Below are positions 1 to 8,027 of a stretch of 64,000 bases of DNA, piece after piece. Made by a program: the position numbers and the translations under genes. The number at the start of each line of letters is the position of its first letter. The stretch's first letter is position 1. Origin of the DNA: DATAJX01 sp964601735 (GTDB lineage: Bacteria; Pseudomonadota; Alphaproteobacteria; UBA2136; UBA6156); the NCBI GenBank assembly GCA_964601735.1, contig CAZROO010000004.1, positions 1 to 64,000 on the forward strand. The letters are read 5' to 3'. The notes below the pieces were generated by a model. The model was not told the origin of the DNA. It was given only the letters and a program-made list of their open reading frames with translations, and ran no database searches.

Positions 1-16
1 GCACGTATTATCGTGG

Positions 17-36
17 ATCCCGACCTTCGTCGGGAT
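17..36. repeat. Short palindromic hairpin
   Basis: A perfect 8-bp inverted repeat (ATCCCGAC, loop CTTC, GTCGGGAT) flanked by GTGG and GACA. This form is common among small dispersed intergenic palindromes in alphaproteobacteria. No second copy of this exact sequence was seen in the window, so its repeat nature is inferred from its form only. Confidence 0.5.
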
Positions 37-90
37 GACAGAGAACTATTTACCGTTGGCATCCGTTTTTGATGGGTGTAGGGAATGGGC

Positions 91-663
91 ATGGAAGATG
101 TGCTGACCATTAGGACCGAGAGGACGCCGAACCCGAATAGTTTGAAGTACATTCTGGGGCGGGCTTTGGTGCCGGGCGGCAGCGCGAATTTCCCCACGCC
201 GGACAGTGCCAAGGGTAGGAGCCCGCTGGCCGAAAAGATTTATGAGGTGCCGGGGGTTTTGGGTGTGTTCATCGGCCCGGACTTTTTCACCCTGACGCGC
301 GATGACGGCGTGCAGTGGAGCGACGTGAACGAAAAGCTCGCTCCCGCGCTGGAAGCGTTTTTTGCCAGCGGCGCCCCGGTACTGGAAGGCAAGGCCGAAG
401 TGCGCGCGCCGATGATGCCGAAGAACGAGGCCGACGCCACGCTGGTGGCCAGGATTGAGGAGTTGCTCGAAACGAAGATCCGGCCCGCCGTGAGCCAGGA
501 CGGCGGCGACATCGTGTTCCGCGGTTTTGCGAAAGGGATTGTTTACCTGGAGCTGCATGGGTCTTGCAGTGGGTGCCCGTCGAGCAGTGCGACGCTGAAG
601 GCCGGGATTGAGAGTATGCTGAAAATGCATTTGGAAGAAGTGACCGAAGTGCAGGCCATTTAG
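91..663 (+). CDS. NifU-like iron-sulfur scaffold protein (NFU1 type)
   Basis: A 190-residue protein with the NFU1 layout: an N-terminal Nfu domain (about residues 1-95, including the hallmark TPNPNSLKY) followed by a C-terminal NifU domain (about 118-188) with the CxxC pair C159 and C162 in CSGCPSS. The family binds a transient Fe-S cluster at the CxxC, usually across a dimer, and delivers it to client enzymes in the cytoplasm. An ATG exists at 85, but the AGGGA at 80-84 abuts it and lies at a normal distance from the ATG at 91, so 91 is preferred. The gene is followed by a clear intrinsic terminator and appears monocistronic. No Isc or Suf genes are nearby. Confidence 0.93.
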   Translation: MEDVLTIRTERTPNPNSLKYILGRALVPGGSANFPTPDSAKGRSPLAEKIYEVPGVLGVFIGPDFFTLTRDDGVQWSDVNEKLAPALEAFFASGAPVLEGKAEVRAPMMPKNEADATLVARIEELLETKIRPAVSQDGGDIVFRGFAKGIVYLELHGSCSGCPSSSATLKAGIESMLKMHLEEVTEVQAI

Positions 664-704
664 GCTTGCCTTGTGGCTTAAAAGTTACAGATAAATATTG
701 TTAT

Positions 705-727
705 AGCCCGGATTTCCGGGCTTTTTT
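705..727 (+). terminator. Intrinsic terminator of the NifU-like gene
   Basis: Stem AGCCCGG / CCGGGCT with a four-base loop, followed by a run of six T, 42 bases after the stop codon. Confidence 0.85.
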
Positions 728-846
728 ACGATTGCCCGATGAATTGTGCGCTGCACGGCTTGGCTTTGCCCTAGGCGCCGCTTTGCTTCAAGATGCCTGC
801 AAGAACGAAAGCCGGAATCAACCGGTAATGATGAAGGACTAAGAAC

Positions 847-1359
847 ATGCCGGGTACGCTTGCTGACCGATTGCTGGACCTTGCCGCCGGGTGTCCGGTG
901 GATAGTACTGCCTACCACCGCTACCCGCTGAACATTCCGCGCCTGACCGCAATGGGCAAGGCCTACCGTGCCGGTTGGCTGGACAATGTGCTGGGGCGGA
1001 TTACGCCGCTGACGACCTATAGCATCGAGGATTACGTAGCGATGGCCGACCTGTTTGTGCCGGACGCCTTTACCGCCAACACCATGCTCCATAAAATGAG
1101 CGCCGATCTGAACGCCTTTGCCGCCGCCGCAGGCGTGAACCCGTGTACTGACGACTGCCCGGCGCTGCGCGTGCACAAGGCGCTGTACGAGGCGATTTCG
1201 CGCTTGCTGGCCGGGAAGTTCGGCATTACCCCGCCTGCGGCGTTTTTGTGCACCACGCTGGGGCAGGATGAGCAGCGCGGGTTGGACTTCACCCGTCGCT
1301 TTATTGATACCGGCGAAGCGCGGCTGCCGCGCTGGCTGAGCTCGGATACCGAGTTCTAG
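847..1359 (+). CDS. Hypothetical protein, 170 aa
   Basis: I do not recognise this family. The protein has no signal peptide or membrane segment and looks soluble and mostly helical, with an Ala-rich centre, two central cysteines (CTDDC, about residues 99-103) and a charged C-terminus. A purine-rich AAGGA lies about ten bases upstream of the ATG. Codon use matches the neighbours and no competing gene covers the interval, so it is probably real. A terminator isolates it from the NifU-like gene, and the next gene encodes a lipoprotein, so context gives no function. Confidence 0.75.
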   Translation: MPGTLADRLLDLAAGCPVDSTAYHRYPLNIPRLTAMGKAYRAGWLDNVLGRITPLTTYSIEDYVAMADLFVPDAFTANTMLHKMSADLNAFAAAAGVNPCTDDCPALRVHKALYEAISRLLAGKFGITPPAAFLCTTLGQDEQRGLDFTRRFIDTGEARLPRWLSSDTEF

Positions 1360-1410
1360 TAAGAAATATAAAGATGGTTTTTTTATCGCGGGGCGCGTAC
1401 GCTTCGCTTT

Positions 1411-1821
1411 ATGAAAAACCCTAACAAATATTCCCTATGGTTCCTGATTCCGGTGGCTGCGGCCGCCGGGTATGCGTTGCTCACCCTTGCGGCTTGCGCG
1501 CCGCAGCGGGAAATTCAGCACAGTTATACCTTTACGCCGCCCGCTGACGACCAGGGCATGGCCTGCGCCGGCAGTTGCGTGGATGCGCACAAGGCCTGTC
1601 TGGAGCACTGTGAAAAGCGTGAATGGCGCTGCAATAAGTTTGAACGCAAGGCAGTACGCGGCGATGATATTGTGGAGGCCGGCGACGACCCCGAGTGCAG
1701 CAAGGTGGTGTGTGAAAACCGCTGCGCCGATACGCTCAGCAGCTGCTATACCGGGTGCGGGGGACAGGTGGTGAAGGATACGACGGTGAGCAGGAAAGAC
1801 CCAACCGCACCGACCGAATAA
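1411..1821 (+). CDS. Cysteine-rich lipoprotein with two CX3C-X6-CX3C units
   Basis: A 136-residue protein with a basic n-region, a hydrophobic segment and the lipobox LAAC (C29), so it is predicted to be lipid-anchored. The mature part has ten cysteines at 52, 56, 63, 67, 74, 96, 101, 105, 112 and 116. C52-C67 and C101-C116 have exactly the same spacing, C-x3-C-x6-C-x3-C, which puts all four cysteines on one face of a helix. A helical hairpin closed by disulfides is the natural inference, analogous in principle to eukaryotic twin-CX3C or CHCH proteins but with different spacing. I do not recognise the family. The gene ends before a strong terminator. Confidence 0.8.
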   Translation: MKNPNKYSLWFLIPVAAAAGYALLTLAACAPQREIQHSYTFTPPADDQGMACAGSCVDAHKACLEHCEKREWRCNKFERKAVRGDDIVEAGDDPECSKVVCENRCADTLSSCYTGCGGQVVKDTTVSRKDPTAPTE

Positions 1822-1827
1822 CGACTG

Positions 1828-1847
1828 AAGGCCCTGTGGGGCCTTTT
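1828..1847 (+). terminator. Intrinsic terminator
   Basis: Stem AAGGCCC / GGGGCCTT with a short loop, running into TTTT seven bases after the stop of the Cys-rich lipoprotein gene. Confidence 0.75.
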
Positions 1848-1870
1848 GGCTTTAAAGGAGGAGAAGCGAG

Positions 1871-2290
1871 ATGAACATTCAACCATACCTTTTTTTTGAA
1901 GGCCGCTGCCAGGAGGCTTTAGATTTTTACACCAAGGCGCTGGAGGCGAAGGTGGAAATGGTGATGCGCTTTAAGGAAAAGCCCGAGATGATGGAGGACT
2001 GTGGGTTGAGCCCCGAGATGGGCGAAAAGGTGATGCATAGCGCGTTTAAGGTAGGCGGGGCCACCCTGCTGGCGGCGGACGGAATGATGAAGGAGCAGAT
2101 GGTGTTCAAAGGCTTTAGCCTGACCCTTTACGTGAAGGATGAGGCCGAGGCCAGGCAGCGGTTTGATGCGTTGGCCGATGGTGGCGAGGTGGCCATGCCG
2201 CTGGCACCGACGTTCTACTCTCCCTGCTTTGGCATGCTGAAGGACAAATTTGGCGTACATTGGATGGTGATTGTGCCGGGAGAGAAGTAA
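1871..2290 (+). CDS. VOC-superfamily protein (PhnB/glyoxalase-like)
   Basis: A 139-residue protein opening with IQPYLFFEGRCQEALDFY, the typical start of PhnB-like VOC proteins. It continues with MMHSAF-type and GFSLTLYV strands and ends with a WMV motif. These proteins form paired beta-alpha-beta3 modules, often dimeric and metal-binding. Members are annotated as glyoxalase or 3-demethylubiquinone methyltransferase-like, but substrates are mostly unknown. A very strong Shine-Dalgarno sequence (AAAGGAGG) lies about ten bases before the ATG. The gene stands alone between two terminators. Substrate cannot be assigned from sequence. Confidence 0.88.
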   Translation: MNIQPYLFFEGRCQEALDFYTKALEAKVEMVMRFKEKPEMMEDCGLSPEMGEKVMHSAFKVGGATLLAADGMMKEQMVFKGFSLTLYVKDEAEARQRFDALADGGEVAMPLAPTFYSPCFGMLKDKFGVHWMVIVPGEK

Positions 2291-2337
2291 GGCGTTCCCA
2301 GCTTTAAAAATCCCACTCGGCCTCCGGCTCGTGGGTG

Positions 2338-2357
2338 CGGCCCTAGAGGGCCGTTTT
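2338..2357 (+). terminator. Intrinsic terminator of the VOC gene
   Basis: Stem CGGCCCT / AGGGCCG with a two-base loop and TTTT, about 50 bases after the stop codon. Confidence 0.75.
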
Positions 2358-2362
2358 CTACC

Positions 2363-2409
2363 CTTATGAAATTCGCTTTCGGCGAATGGCGCTCGCGCGT
2401 CTAAAGCCG
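2363..2409. repeat. Dispersed palindromic element, copy 1
   Basis: A 47-base segment starting CTTATGAAATTCGC with the hairpin ATTCGC / GCGAAT. It matches positions 15724-15770 at 39 of 47 bases. Both copies lie just downstream of a minus-strand tRNA gene, which suggests a small repeat family associated with tRNA loci. Confidence 0.6.
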
Positions 2410-2440
2410 CAAAAGGGGGCGAAGAAGCCCCCTTTTGCTT
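2409..2440. terminator. Bidirectional terminator after tRNA-Arg
   Basis: A perfect 12-bp stem (GCAAAAGGGGGC and its complement) around a six-base GAAGAA loop. The A/T ends of the stem let it act on either strand. It lies directly after the minus-strand tRNA-Arg. Confidence 0.75.
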
Positions 2441-2444
2441 AAAC

Positions 2445-2521
2445 TGGCGCGCCCGGAAGGATTCGAACCCTCAACCTTCAGATCCGTAGTCTAACGCTCT
2501 ATCCAGTTGAGCTACGGGCGC
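2445..2521 (-). tRNA. tRNA-Arg (anticodon ACG)
   Basis: A 77-nt cloverleaf with acceptor GCGCCCG / CGGGCGC, discriminator G and an encoded CCA. The anticodon loop reads CTACGGA, giving anticodon ACG, read as ICG after deamination. The T arm contains GGTTCGAATCC. Confidence 0.97.
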
Positions 2522-2739
2522 AGTGGTAAACAGCGTTCTACTGGCTGGGCCGCTTTTTAGCTTTTCCTAGATCTGCGCTCCTCACGTACTAAGAGTGTAC
2601 GCTGCGGTGCCCGATCGTCGGATAAAGGCAAAAATCGGCTCCATCCAGCGAACGTTAACGACGGTGTTAACGCTGCTTACGGGTGCGGCTATGCCTTGTA
2701 GGGTTTGCGCTGTCAAGGCCGAGTTGTTAAGGTGGGGGG

Positions 2740-3291
2740 GTGAAACGCAATTTTGTTTTGGGTTTTGTCACCCTTTTGCTGGCCCTGTGGGGCTTTGCCG
2801 TGGCCGGGTGGCCTGCCGCCGCGGGGCTGTCTATCATGGCGGCTTTGCTGGTATTACTGGCTGACGAGGATGTCCGCAGTGGCGAGCTTCCCAACATGTT
2901 TACCCTGGCGTTGTTTGTGACGGGGATTGGTCTGGCGCCATTTTTGACCGGGATTTTGTTTGAGGACAGCGTCGAAGGCGCTGTGCTGGGGGCCGGGCTG
3001 GCGGCGGCGGTGATGGCCAGTTCGGCTAAAATCACCGGCCGGGCCGGGTGGGGCATGGGCGACCTGAAAATGCTGGCCGGGCTGGGCGCCTGGGTGGGCT
3101 GGCAGGGGATTCTGCCGCTGATTTTAGTGGCCAGTTGCAGTGCCGTGGCGTGGATTTACGGCTATGGAGCTTATAAGGGACGGCGGATTAAAAAGATTCC
3201 GTTTGGGCCGTTTTTGGCGGTAGGCGGCTGGCTGGCGGTGCTTTACCAGCACTGGTTCTGGCAGATGCTAATGAGGACTTCGGCATGGTAA
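2740..3291 (+). CDS. A24-family prepilin peptidase-like membrane protein
   Basis: A 183-residue polytopic membrane protein of about six hydrophobic segments. Type IV prepilin peptidases use two aspartates. Here D44 lies in DVRSGELPN and D108 in the GMGDLK motif, and the C-terminal part has the family motif IPFGPFLAVG. It has only the peptidase core, with no N-terminal methyltransferase domain, like CpaA/TadV proteins. Such enzymes cleave the leader of type IV or Flp pilins at the inner membrane. No pilin or pilus assembly genes are in the window. The start is GTG after a G-rich stretch. The end overlaps the next gene, suggesting co-transcription. Confidence 0.82.
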   Translation: MKRNFVLGFVTLLLALWGFAVAGWPAAAGLSIMAALLVLLADEDVRSGELPNMFTLALFVTGIGLAPFLTGILFEDSVEGAVLGAGLAAAVMASSAKITGRAGWGMGDLKMLAGLGAWVGWQGILPLILVASCSAVAWIYGYGAYKGRRIKKIPFGPFLAVGGWLAVLYQHWFWQMLMRTSAW

Positions 3292-4016
3292 TGATTTGGC
3301 CTGCCGCTGCGCAGGAGGTGGCGCGCGCCCTGAAAGGGTATGAAACCCGTGCGGTGGGCGGCTGGGTGCGCAGCCTGCTGCGGGGTGAAAACATGGCGGG
3401 GGTGGAATGCGACTTGGCGACCACGGCGACGCCGGCGCAGATGGAGGCGGCTTTTATCGAGGCCGGGTTGGCCTTTAGCGATGAGGGGCGGCGCTGGGGG
3501 ACTTTGAAGGTGATTGGGCTGGGCGAGGGGGCCGGAGAGATTGAGGTGACGACCCTGCGCGAGGACACTTATACGGCGGGCAGCCGCTACCCGAACGTGA
3601 AGTTCGTGGACGACTGGACGCTGGATGCGGCGCGGCGGGATTTTACCTTCAATGCGATTTACATGAGTGCCGACGGCAGCGCGTTTGACCCCTACAACGG
3701 CCAGAACGATCTGGCGGGCGGCGTGGTGCGGTTTATCGGCGACCCCGTTGTGCGGTTGCGTGAAGACCCGCTGCGCTGGCTGCGGTTTTTCCGTTTTTGC
3801 GCGGTGTACGGCCTGGCCGGTTTTAGCGGGGAACTGAAAGAGATTTTCAACGCCGCCGCCCCTGCGTTGCGCAATTTAAGCCGCCACAGGGTTGCCCGCG
3901 AGTGGGAAAAGTTGCAGTCTGCCCCCCAAGCCGAAGCGGTGGTGAAAATTATCCGCAGCGAAGGGTGGATGAAACCCATTAATGAAAGGTTAGGTCATGG
4001 CGCCGAAGAAAACTAA
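3285..4016 (+). CDS. tRNA nucleotidyltransferase/poly(A) polymerase family protein, shortened
   Basis: A class II nucleotidyltransferase head domain. It has the GGxVR loop (GGWVRSLL), the metal site region ECDLATTATP, the EVTTLRxD strand, and the family block RRDFTFNAIY ... EDPLRWLRFFRF. CCA enzymes repair or add CCA to tRNA 3' ends. Two oddities are visible: the usual DxD is read here as E-C-D and the usual VRD as VRS, and the protein is 243 residues where alphaproteobacterial relatives are nearer 400, so most of the helical body and tail is absent. The gene overlaps both neighbours, so the short length is not due to a frameshift next to it. It may be a reduced but working enzyme, since all tRNA genes here encode CCA. 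Confidence 0.82.
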   Translation: MVMIWPAAAQEVARALKGYETRAVGGWVRSLLRGENMAGVECDLATTATPAQMEAAFIEAGLAFSDEGRRWGTLKVIGLGEGAGEIEVTTLREDTYTAGSRYPNVKFVDDWTLDAARRDFTFNAIYMSADGSAFDPYNGQNDLAGGVVRFIGDPVVRLREDPLRWLRFFRFCAVYGLAGFSGELKEIFNAAAPALRNLSRHRVAREWEKLQSAPQAEAVVKIIRSEGWMKPINERLGHGAEEN

Positions 4017-4770
4017 AAAAGCCGCTGCTCCAAAGGCAAAAAGGAAACCCGCTCCGAAAATAGAAGCGAAGCTGCCGGTGCGTGAAATGAAAAACACCGT
4101 TCCGGGCTGGCTGGAAATGCTGCCGACCCTGCTGGTGGTGCTGGCCCTGGCGCTGGCGGTTGCCGCCGGGGCGGTTTACCTGCTGGTGCTGCGTCCGGCG
4201 CTGGTCCAGCGCGCCGCCGAGCAACAGATGCCGCCGATTGGGGCCGCGTTCAGCCTCATCAACGACAAGGGACAGCCGGTGACCGAGCACACGCTGGCGA
4301 ATGGGCATGACTACCATCTGATTTTCTTTGGCTACACCAATTGCCCCGACGAATGCCCGACGATGATGAACACCATTGCCCAGGCGATGCAGAAGTTGCC
4401 CGCCGCGACGCAGGACCGCGTGAAGACCGTGCTGGTGAGCGTTGACCCCAAGCGTGATACGCCCGCCCGTTTGCGCGAGTACCTGGACGGGTTTGACAAG
4501 AGGTTCATCGGCTGGACCGGGCCCAAGAGCGAGATTGACCGCATGACCAAGGGTTACATGGCGTTTTATTCCATCAAGGAAGAGCCCATGAACATGAAGG
4601 ACATGGACCATGAGCATGAACACGGCCATGACGTGGAAGCCGATGGGGAAGAGATTAGTCACAGCAGCGTGCTGTACCTGATGGGCCCGGACGGTAAATA
4701 CGTGACCCACATGAGCCAGGAAGACGGTGCCGACGGCATTGCGGCGAAGATTGCCGAACAGGTGAAATAA
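3997..4770 (+). CDS. SCO1/SenC-family copper chaperone with a Met/His-rich insert
   Basis: A thioredoxin-fold SCO protein of 257 residues. It has a long Lys/Ala/Pro-rich cytoplasmic tail, one membrane segment (about 42-64), the copper-binding C116-x3-C120 in TNCPDEC, and the distal ligand H222 in ISHSSVLYL. SCO proteins carry copper to the CuA site of cytochrome c oxidase and act on the periplasmic face. Between the last helix and H222 there is an extra segment (about 196-219) rich in Met, His and acidic residues (MNMKDMDHEHEHGHD), which looks like a second metal-binding loop. The gene overlaps the preceding coding region by 20 bases. No oxidase genes are in the window. Confidence 0.92.
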   Translation: MAPKKTKKAAAPKAKRKPAPKIEAKLPVREMKNTVPGWLEMLPTLLVVLALALAVAAGAVYLLVLRPALVQRAAEQQMPPIGAAFSLINDKGQPVTEHTLANGHDYHLIFFGYTNCPDECPTMMNTIAQAMQKLPAATQDRVKTVLVSVDPKRDTPARLREYLDGFDKRFIGWTGPKSEIDRMTKGYMAFYSIKEEPMNMKDMDHEHEHGHDVEADGEEISHSSVLYLMGPDGKYVTHMSQEDGADGIAAKIAEQVK

Positions 4771-4784
4771 CGGAGAGATACCGG

Positions 4785-5552
4785 ATGCCTTTGATGGTGA
4801 CGCTTGGGGTTCTTACGCTGCTTATCGCGGTTATGGGACTGCGGGTTATCCAGCAGTACGAAACCGGTATCGTGTTTCGGCTGGGGCGTTACTCCCGCAC
4901 GTTGCAGCCGGGGCTGAACATCATCATCCCGTTCATCGAGCGGGTTGAGGTGGTGGACATGCGCATCGCGACGCATGACATTCCCAAGCAGCAGGTGATT
5001 ACCAAGGACAACGTGCCGGTATCGATTAACGGCGTGGTGTACGTCAAGGTGGCCGAGGCCAAGACGGCGGTGATTGACGTGCAGGATTTCACCTACGCCA
5101 TTTCGCAATACGCGCAGGCGGCGCTCCGCGACGTGGTGGGTGGCCTGAGCCTGGACGACCTGCTGGCCGAGCGCCAGAAGATTGGCGACCAGATTGAGGA
5201 AATTACCCAGAAACAGGCCAAATCGTGGGGGCTGCAGGTTTCGGCGATTAAAATCCAGGACGTGGATATGCCGGAAGACCTGAAAAAGATGATGTCGCGC
5301 CAGGCTTCGGCTGAGCGTGAAAAGCGCGCCACCATCACCAAGGCGGAAGGCGACAAGCTGGCGGCCATCAACCTGGCCGCAGCCGCCAAGACCATGACCC
5401 AGTCGCCGGGCGCCATGCAGTTGCGCACGCTGCAAACGCTGGACGGGCTGGGGCCGACGGCCTCCAACACCGTGGTGATGGCTTTGCCTGTGGATGTTCT
5501 GGAGGCATTCCAGACGATAGCCGGAAAAATCGGCGGCAAGAAAGCCGCTTAA
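4785..5552 (+). CDS. Slipin (stomatin/SPFH-domain membrane protein)
   Basis: A 255-residue protein with one N-terminal membrane segment, then a band-7/SPFH domain opening YETGIVFRLGRYSRTLQPGLN and a C-terminal helical region with AEREKRATITKAEGDK, all typical of prokaryotic slipins. These proteins oligomerise on membranes and scaffold or regulate partner proteins. In many genomes they pair with an NfeD protease-like partner, but none is visible here. It begins 14 bases after the SCO gene, so the two are probably co-transcribed. Confidence 0.92.
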   Translation: MPLMVTLGVLTLLIAVMGLRVIQQYETGIVFRLGRYSRTLQPGLNIIIPFIERVEVVDMRIATHDIPKQQVITKDNVPVSINGVVYVKVAEAKTAVIDVQDFTYAISQYAQAALRDVVGGLSLDDLLAERQKIGDQIEEITQKQAKSWGLQVSAIKIQDVDMPEDLKKMMSRQASAEREKRATITKAEGDKLAAINLAAAAKTMTQSPGAMQLRTLQTLDGLGPTASNTVVMALPVDVLEAFQTIAGKIGGKKAA

Positions 5553-5683
5553 GGGGTACTGAGCGGCCCCGGTTTGGGGCATGCCGCCAACCGGGGGCTT
5601 GTGTGTTTTTTCTGGGCAACTAAGGCCGCTGCGTTGCACCACAAAGGTCTGGCTCATAGGCCTTTTTGGGATTAAAACGCGCC

Positions 5684-8026
5684 ATGGAAAAAGAACAGTT
5701 ACGCGAAGCTGCGCTGAAGTATCACGCCGAACCCCGCCCCGGTAAAATCGAGGTGGTGGCCACCAAGCCGCTGATGACGCAGGCCGACCTGAGCCTGGGC
5801 TATACCCCCGGCGTGGCCGAGGTTTGCCTGGACATTCGGGAGCATCCCGAAAACGCGCACAAGTACACCGCCAAGAGCAACCTGGTGGCGGTCATCACCA
5901 ACGGTACCGCTGTACTGGGTTTGGGCAACATCGGCCCGCTGGCGGGCAAGCCGGTGATGGAAGGCAAGGCGGTGCTGTTCAAGAAGTTTGCCGACATCGA
6001 CGTGTTTGACCTGGAAGTGGCCGAGACCGACCCGGAAAAGTTCGTGGAGACCGTGGTGCGGCTGGCGCCGACTTTTGGGGGCATCAACCTTGAAGACATT
6101 AAAGCTCCCGAGTGCTTTTACATTGAAGAACAGTTGCGCGAGCGGCTGGATATTCCGGTGCTGCACGACGACCAGCACGGGACGGCGATTATCGTACTGG
6201 CGGCGTTCATCAACAGCCTGCGCGTGACCGGCAAGGACAAGGCCCAGGTGAAGATTGCCTGCAGCGGCGCCGGTGCGGCAGGGCTGGCCTGCATGAACCT
6301 GCTGGTGGACTACGGCGTGCCGATTGAGAACATTACGCTGGCGGACGTGGACGGGGTGATTCATGCCGACCGCGCCAACCTGAGCGAGCAGCACAGGCCG
6401 TTTGCGCACAAGACCAAGGCGCGCATTCTGACCGATGCGCTGGAGGATGCGGATTACTTTTTTGGCGTGAGCGCCGGGAACGTTTTGAAGCCCGCGATGG
6501 TAAAAAAGATGGCCGACAGGCCTGTGATTTTTGCCATGGCCAACCCCACCCCCGAGATTATGCCCGACGTGGCGCTGGAAGCCCGGCCCGATGCGATTGT
6601 GGGCACGGGGCGGAGTGATTTCCCCAACCAGATTAACAACGTGCTGGGGTTCCCGTACCTGTTCCGTGGGGCGCTGGACTGCGGCGCGAGCACCTTCAAT
6701 ACCGAGATGAAGGTGGCGGCGGCGGAAGCGCTGGCGGCACTGGCGCGGCGCGAAGTGGATGCGAGTGTGGCGCAGGCCTACCGTGGTGAGCGGTTGCGTT
6801 TTGGGCCGGAGTACCTGATTCCGAAGCCGTTCGACCCGCGGCTGCTTTCGACCATCGCGCCCGCCGTGGCAAAGGCCGCGATGGACACCGGCGTGGCCCG
6901 CCGCCCGATTGCCAACCTGCGCGCCTACGGCGAGGAACTGCTAGGCAAAGTTGACCAGAGTTTTTCCATCATGCGGCAGATTTTCATGCAGGCGCAGCCG
7001 CTGGAAGGCGAGGCGCCCAAGCGGATTGTTTACCCGGAAGGCGAGGATATCCGCATTTTGCAGACCGCGCAGGAAGTGGTGAACCTGGGCATCGGCAAGC
7101 CGGTGCTGCTGGGGCGCCCGGATGTGGTGGAGCCGTTGATTCGCGAGTTGGGTTTGACCTTTACGCTGGGCGAAGATGTGGAGCTCATCAACCCGCAGGA
7201 CGATGAACGCCTGCCCGCCTATGCCGAGGAGTATTACAACATCCGCAAGCGCGATGGCGTGAGCCGGGGCGAGGCGCAGGTTCACCTGCGCAGCCGCTGG
7301 CTGACCTGGGCATGCCTGATGGTGCGCCGGGGCGAAGCCGATGCGGTGGTGTGCGGGGTATCGGGCCGCTTCATGCGCTTTTTGAACGTGGCGGCGCACC
7401 TGATTAATGACGACCGCAGCACCGACCATATTTACGCGCTGAACCTGGTGATGAGCCCTTCCAGCGGCAGCAACGGCGGCCAATTGCTGGCGCTGTGCGA
7501 TACGCATGTGCAGGTTAACCCCACCGCCGGGCAGATTGCCGAAATGACGGCGATGGCCTGTGCCGAGTTGCAGCACTTTGGGGTTTCTCCGCGCGTGGCG
7601 CTGTTGAGCCACAGCAATTTTGGCAGCTCTGTCACACCCCAAAGCCGCAAGTTGCAGGAGGCGCGGGAATTGATTGTGCAGCATTACCCCCACATTAATG
7701 TGGAAGGCGAGATGCAAGCAGACACCGCCCTGAACATGAGAGTGATGAACCGGATTTTCCCGGCTTCGGTGTTGCAGGAGCCTGCGAATACGCTGATTTT
7801 CCCCGACGTGGACAGCGGCAACATCGCCTTTAACCTGCTGCGCATGACCATGCCGGGAGCGGAGTACATCGGCCCGATTCTGCTTGGCATGCAGAAGCCG
7901 GTGCATATCCTTTCCATTGAGGCGCCCGTGCGCCGCGTGGTGAACATGACCGCGCTGGCCGTGGTGCAAGCCCAGGCGCTGTGCGCCCGCAAGAAGGCCG
8001 CCCAGGCGCAGGGCGCGAAGGCCTGA
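5684..8026 (+). CDS. maeB: NADP-dependent malic enzyme with C-terminal phosphotransacetylase domain
   Basis: A 780-residue fusion enzyme. The malic N-terminal domain includes the YTPGVAEVC motif (Y40) and the lysine-containing VMEGKAVLFKKF. An NAD(P)-binding domain with the GAGAAGLA turn follows (about 160-400), then a phosphotransacetylase-like domain (about 425-770). The enzyme decarboxylates malate to pyruvate with NADP reduction. In related MaeB proteins the PTA-like domain is catalytically poor and is thought to be regulatory, responding to acetyl-CoA. An upstream TTG at 5666 is possible, but the ATG at 5684 gives the standard MEKEQLREAALKYH start. It is followed after one base by mgtE. 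Confidence 0.95.
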   Translation: MEKEQLREAALKYHAEPRPGKIEVVATKPLMTQADLSLGYTPGVAEVCLDIREHPENAHKYTAKSNLVAVITNGTAVLGLGNIGPLAGKPVMEGKAVLFKKFADIDVFDLEVAETDPEKFVETVVRLAPTFGGINLEDIKAPECFYIEEQLRERLDIPVLHDDQHGTAIIVLAAFINSLRVTGKDKAQVKIACSGAGAAGLACMNLLVDYGVPIENITLADVDGVIHADRANLSEQHRPFAHKTKARILTDALEDADYFFGVSAGNVLKPAMVKKMADRPVIFAMANPTPEIMPDVALEARPDAIVGTGRSDFPNQINNVLGFPYLFRGALDCGASTFNTEMKVAAAEALAALARREVDASVAQAYRGERLRFGPEYLIPKPFDPRLLSTIAPAVAKAAMDTGVARRPIANLRAYGEELLGKVDQSFSIMRQIFMQAQPLEGEAPKRIVYPEGEDIRILQTAQEVVNLGIGKPVLLGRPDVVEPLIRELGLTFTLGEDVELINPQDDERLPAYAEEYYNIRKRDGVSRGEAQVHLRSRWLTWACLMVRRGEADAVVCGVSGRFMRFLNVAAHLINDDRSTDHIYALNLVMSPSSGSNGGQLLALCDTHVQVNPTAGQIAEMTAMACAELQHFGVSPRVALLSHSNFGSSVTPQSRKLQEARELIVQHYPHINVEGEMQADTALNMRVMNRIFPASVLQEPANTLIFPDVDSGNIAFNLLRMTMPGAEYIGPILLGMQKPVHILSIEAPVRRVVNMTALAVVQAQALCARKKAAQAQGAKA

Positions 8027-8027
8027 G

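Noticed and set aside
746..931. 61-codon frame overlapping the start of the unknown gene at 847
   Set aside because: Overlaps the better-supported 170-codon gene in another frame and lacks a ribosome-binding site.
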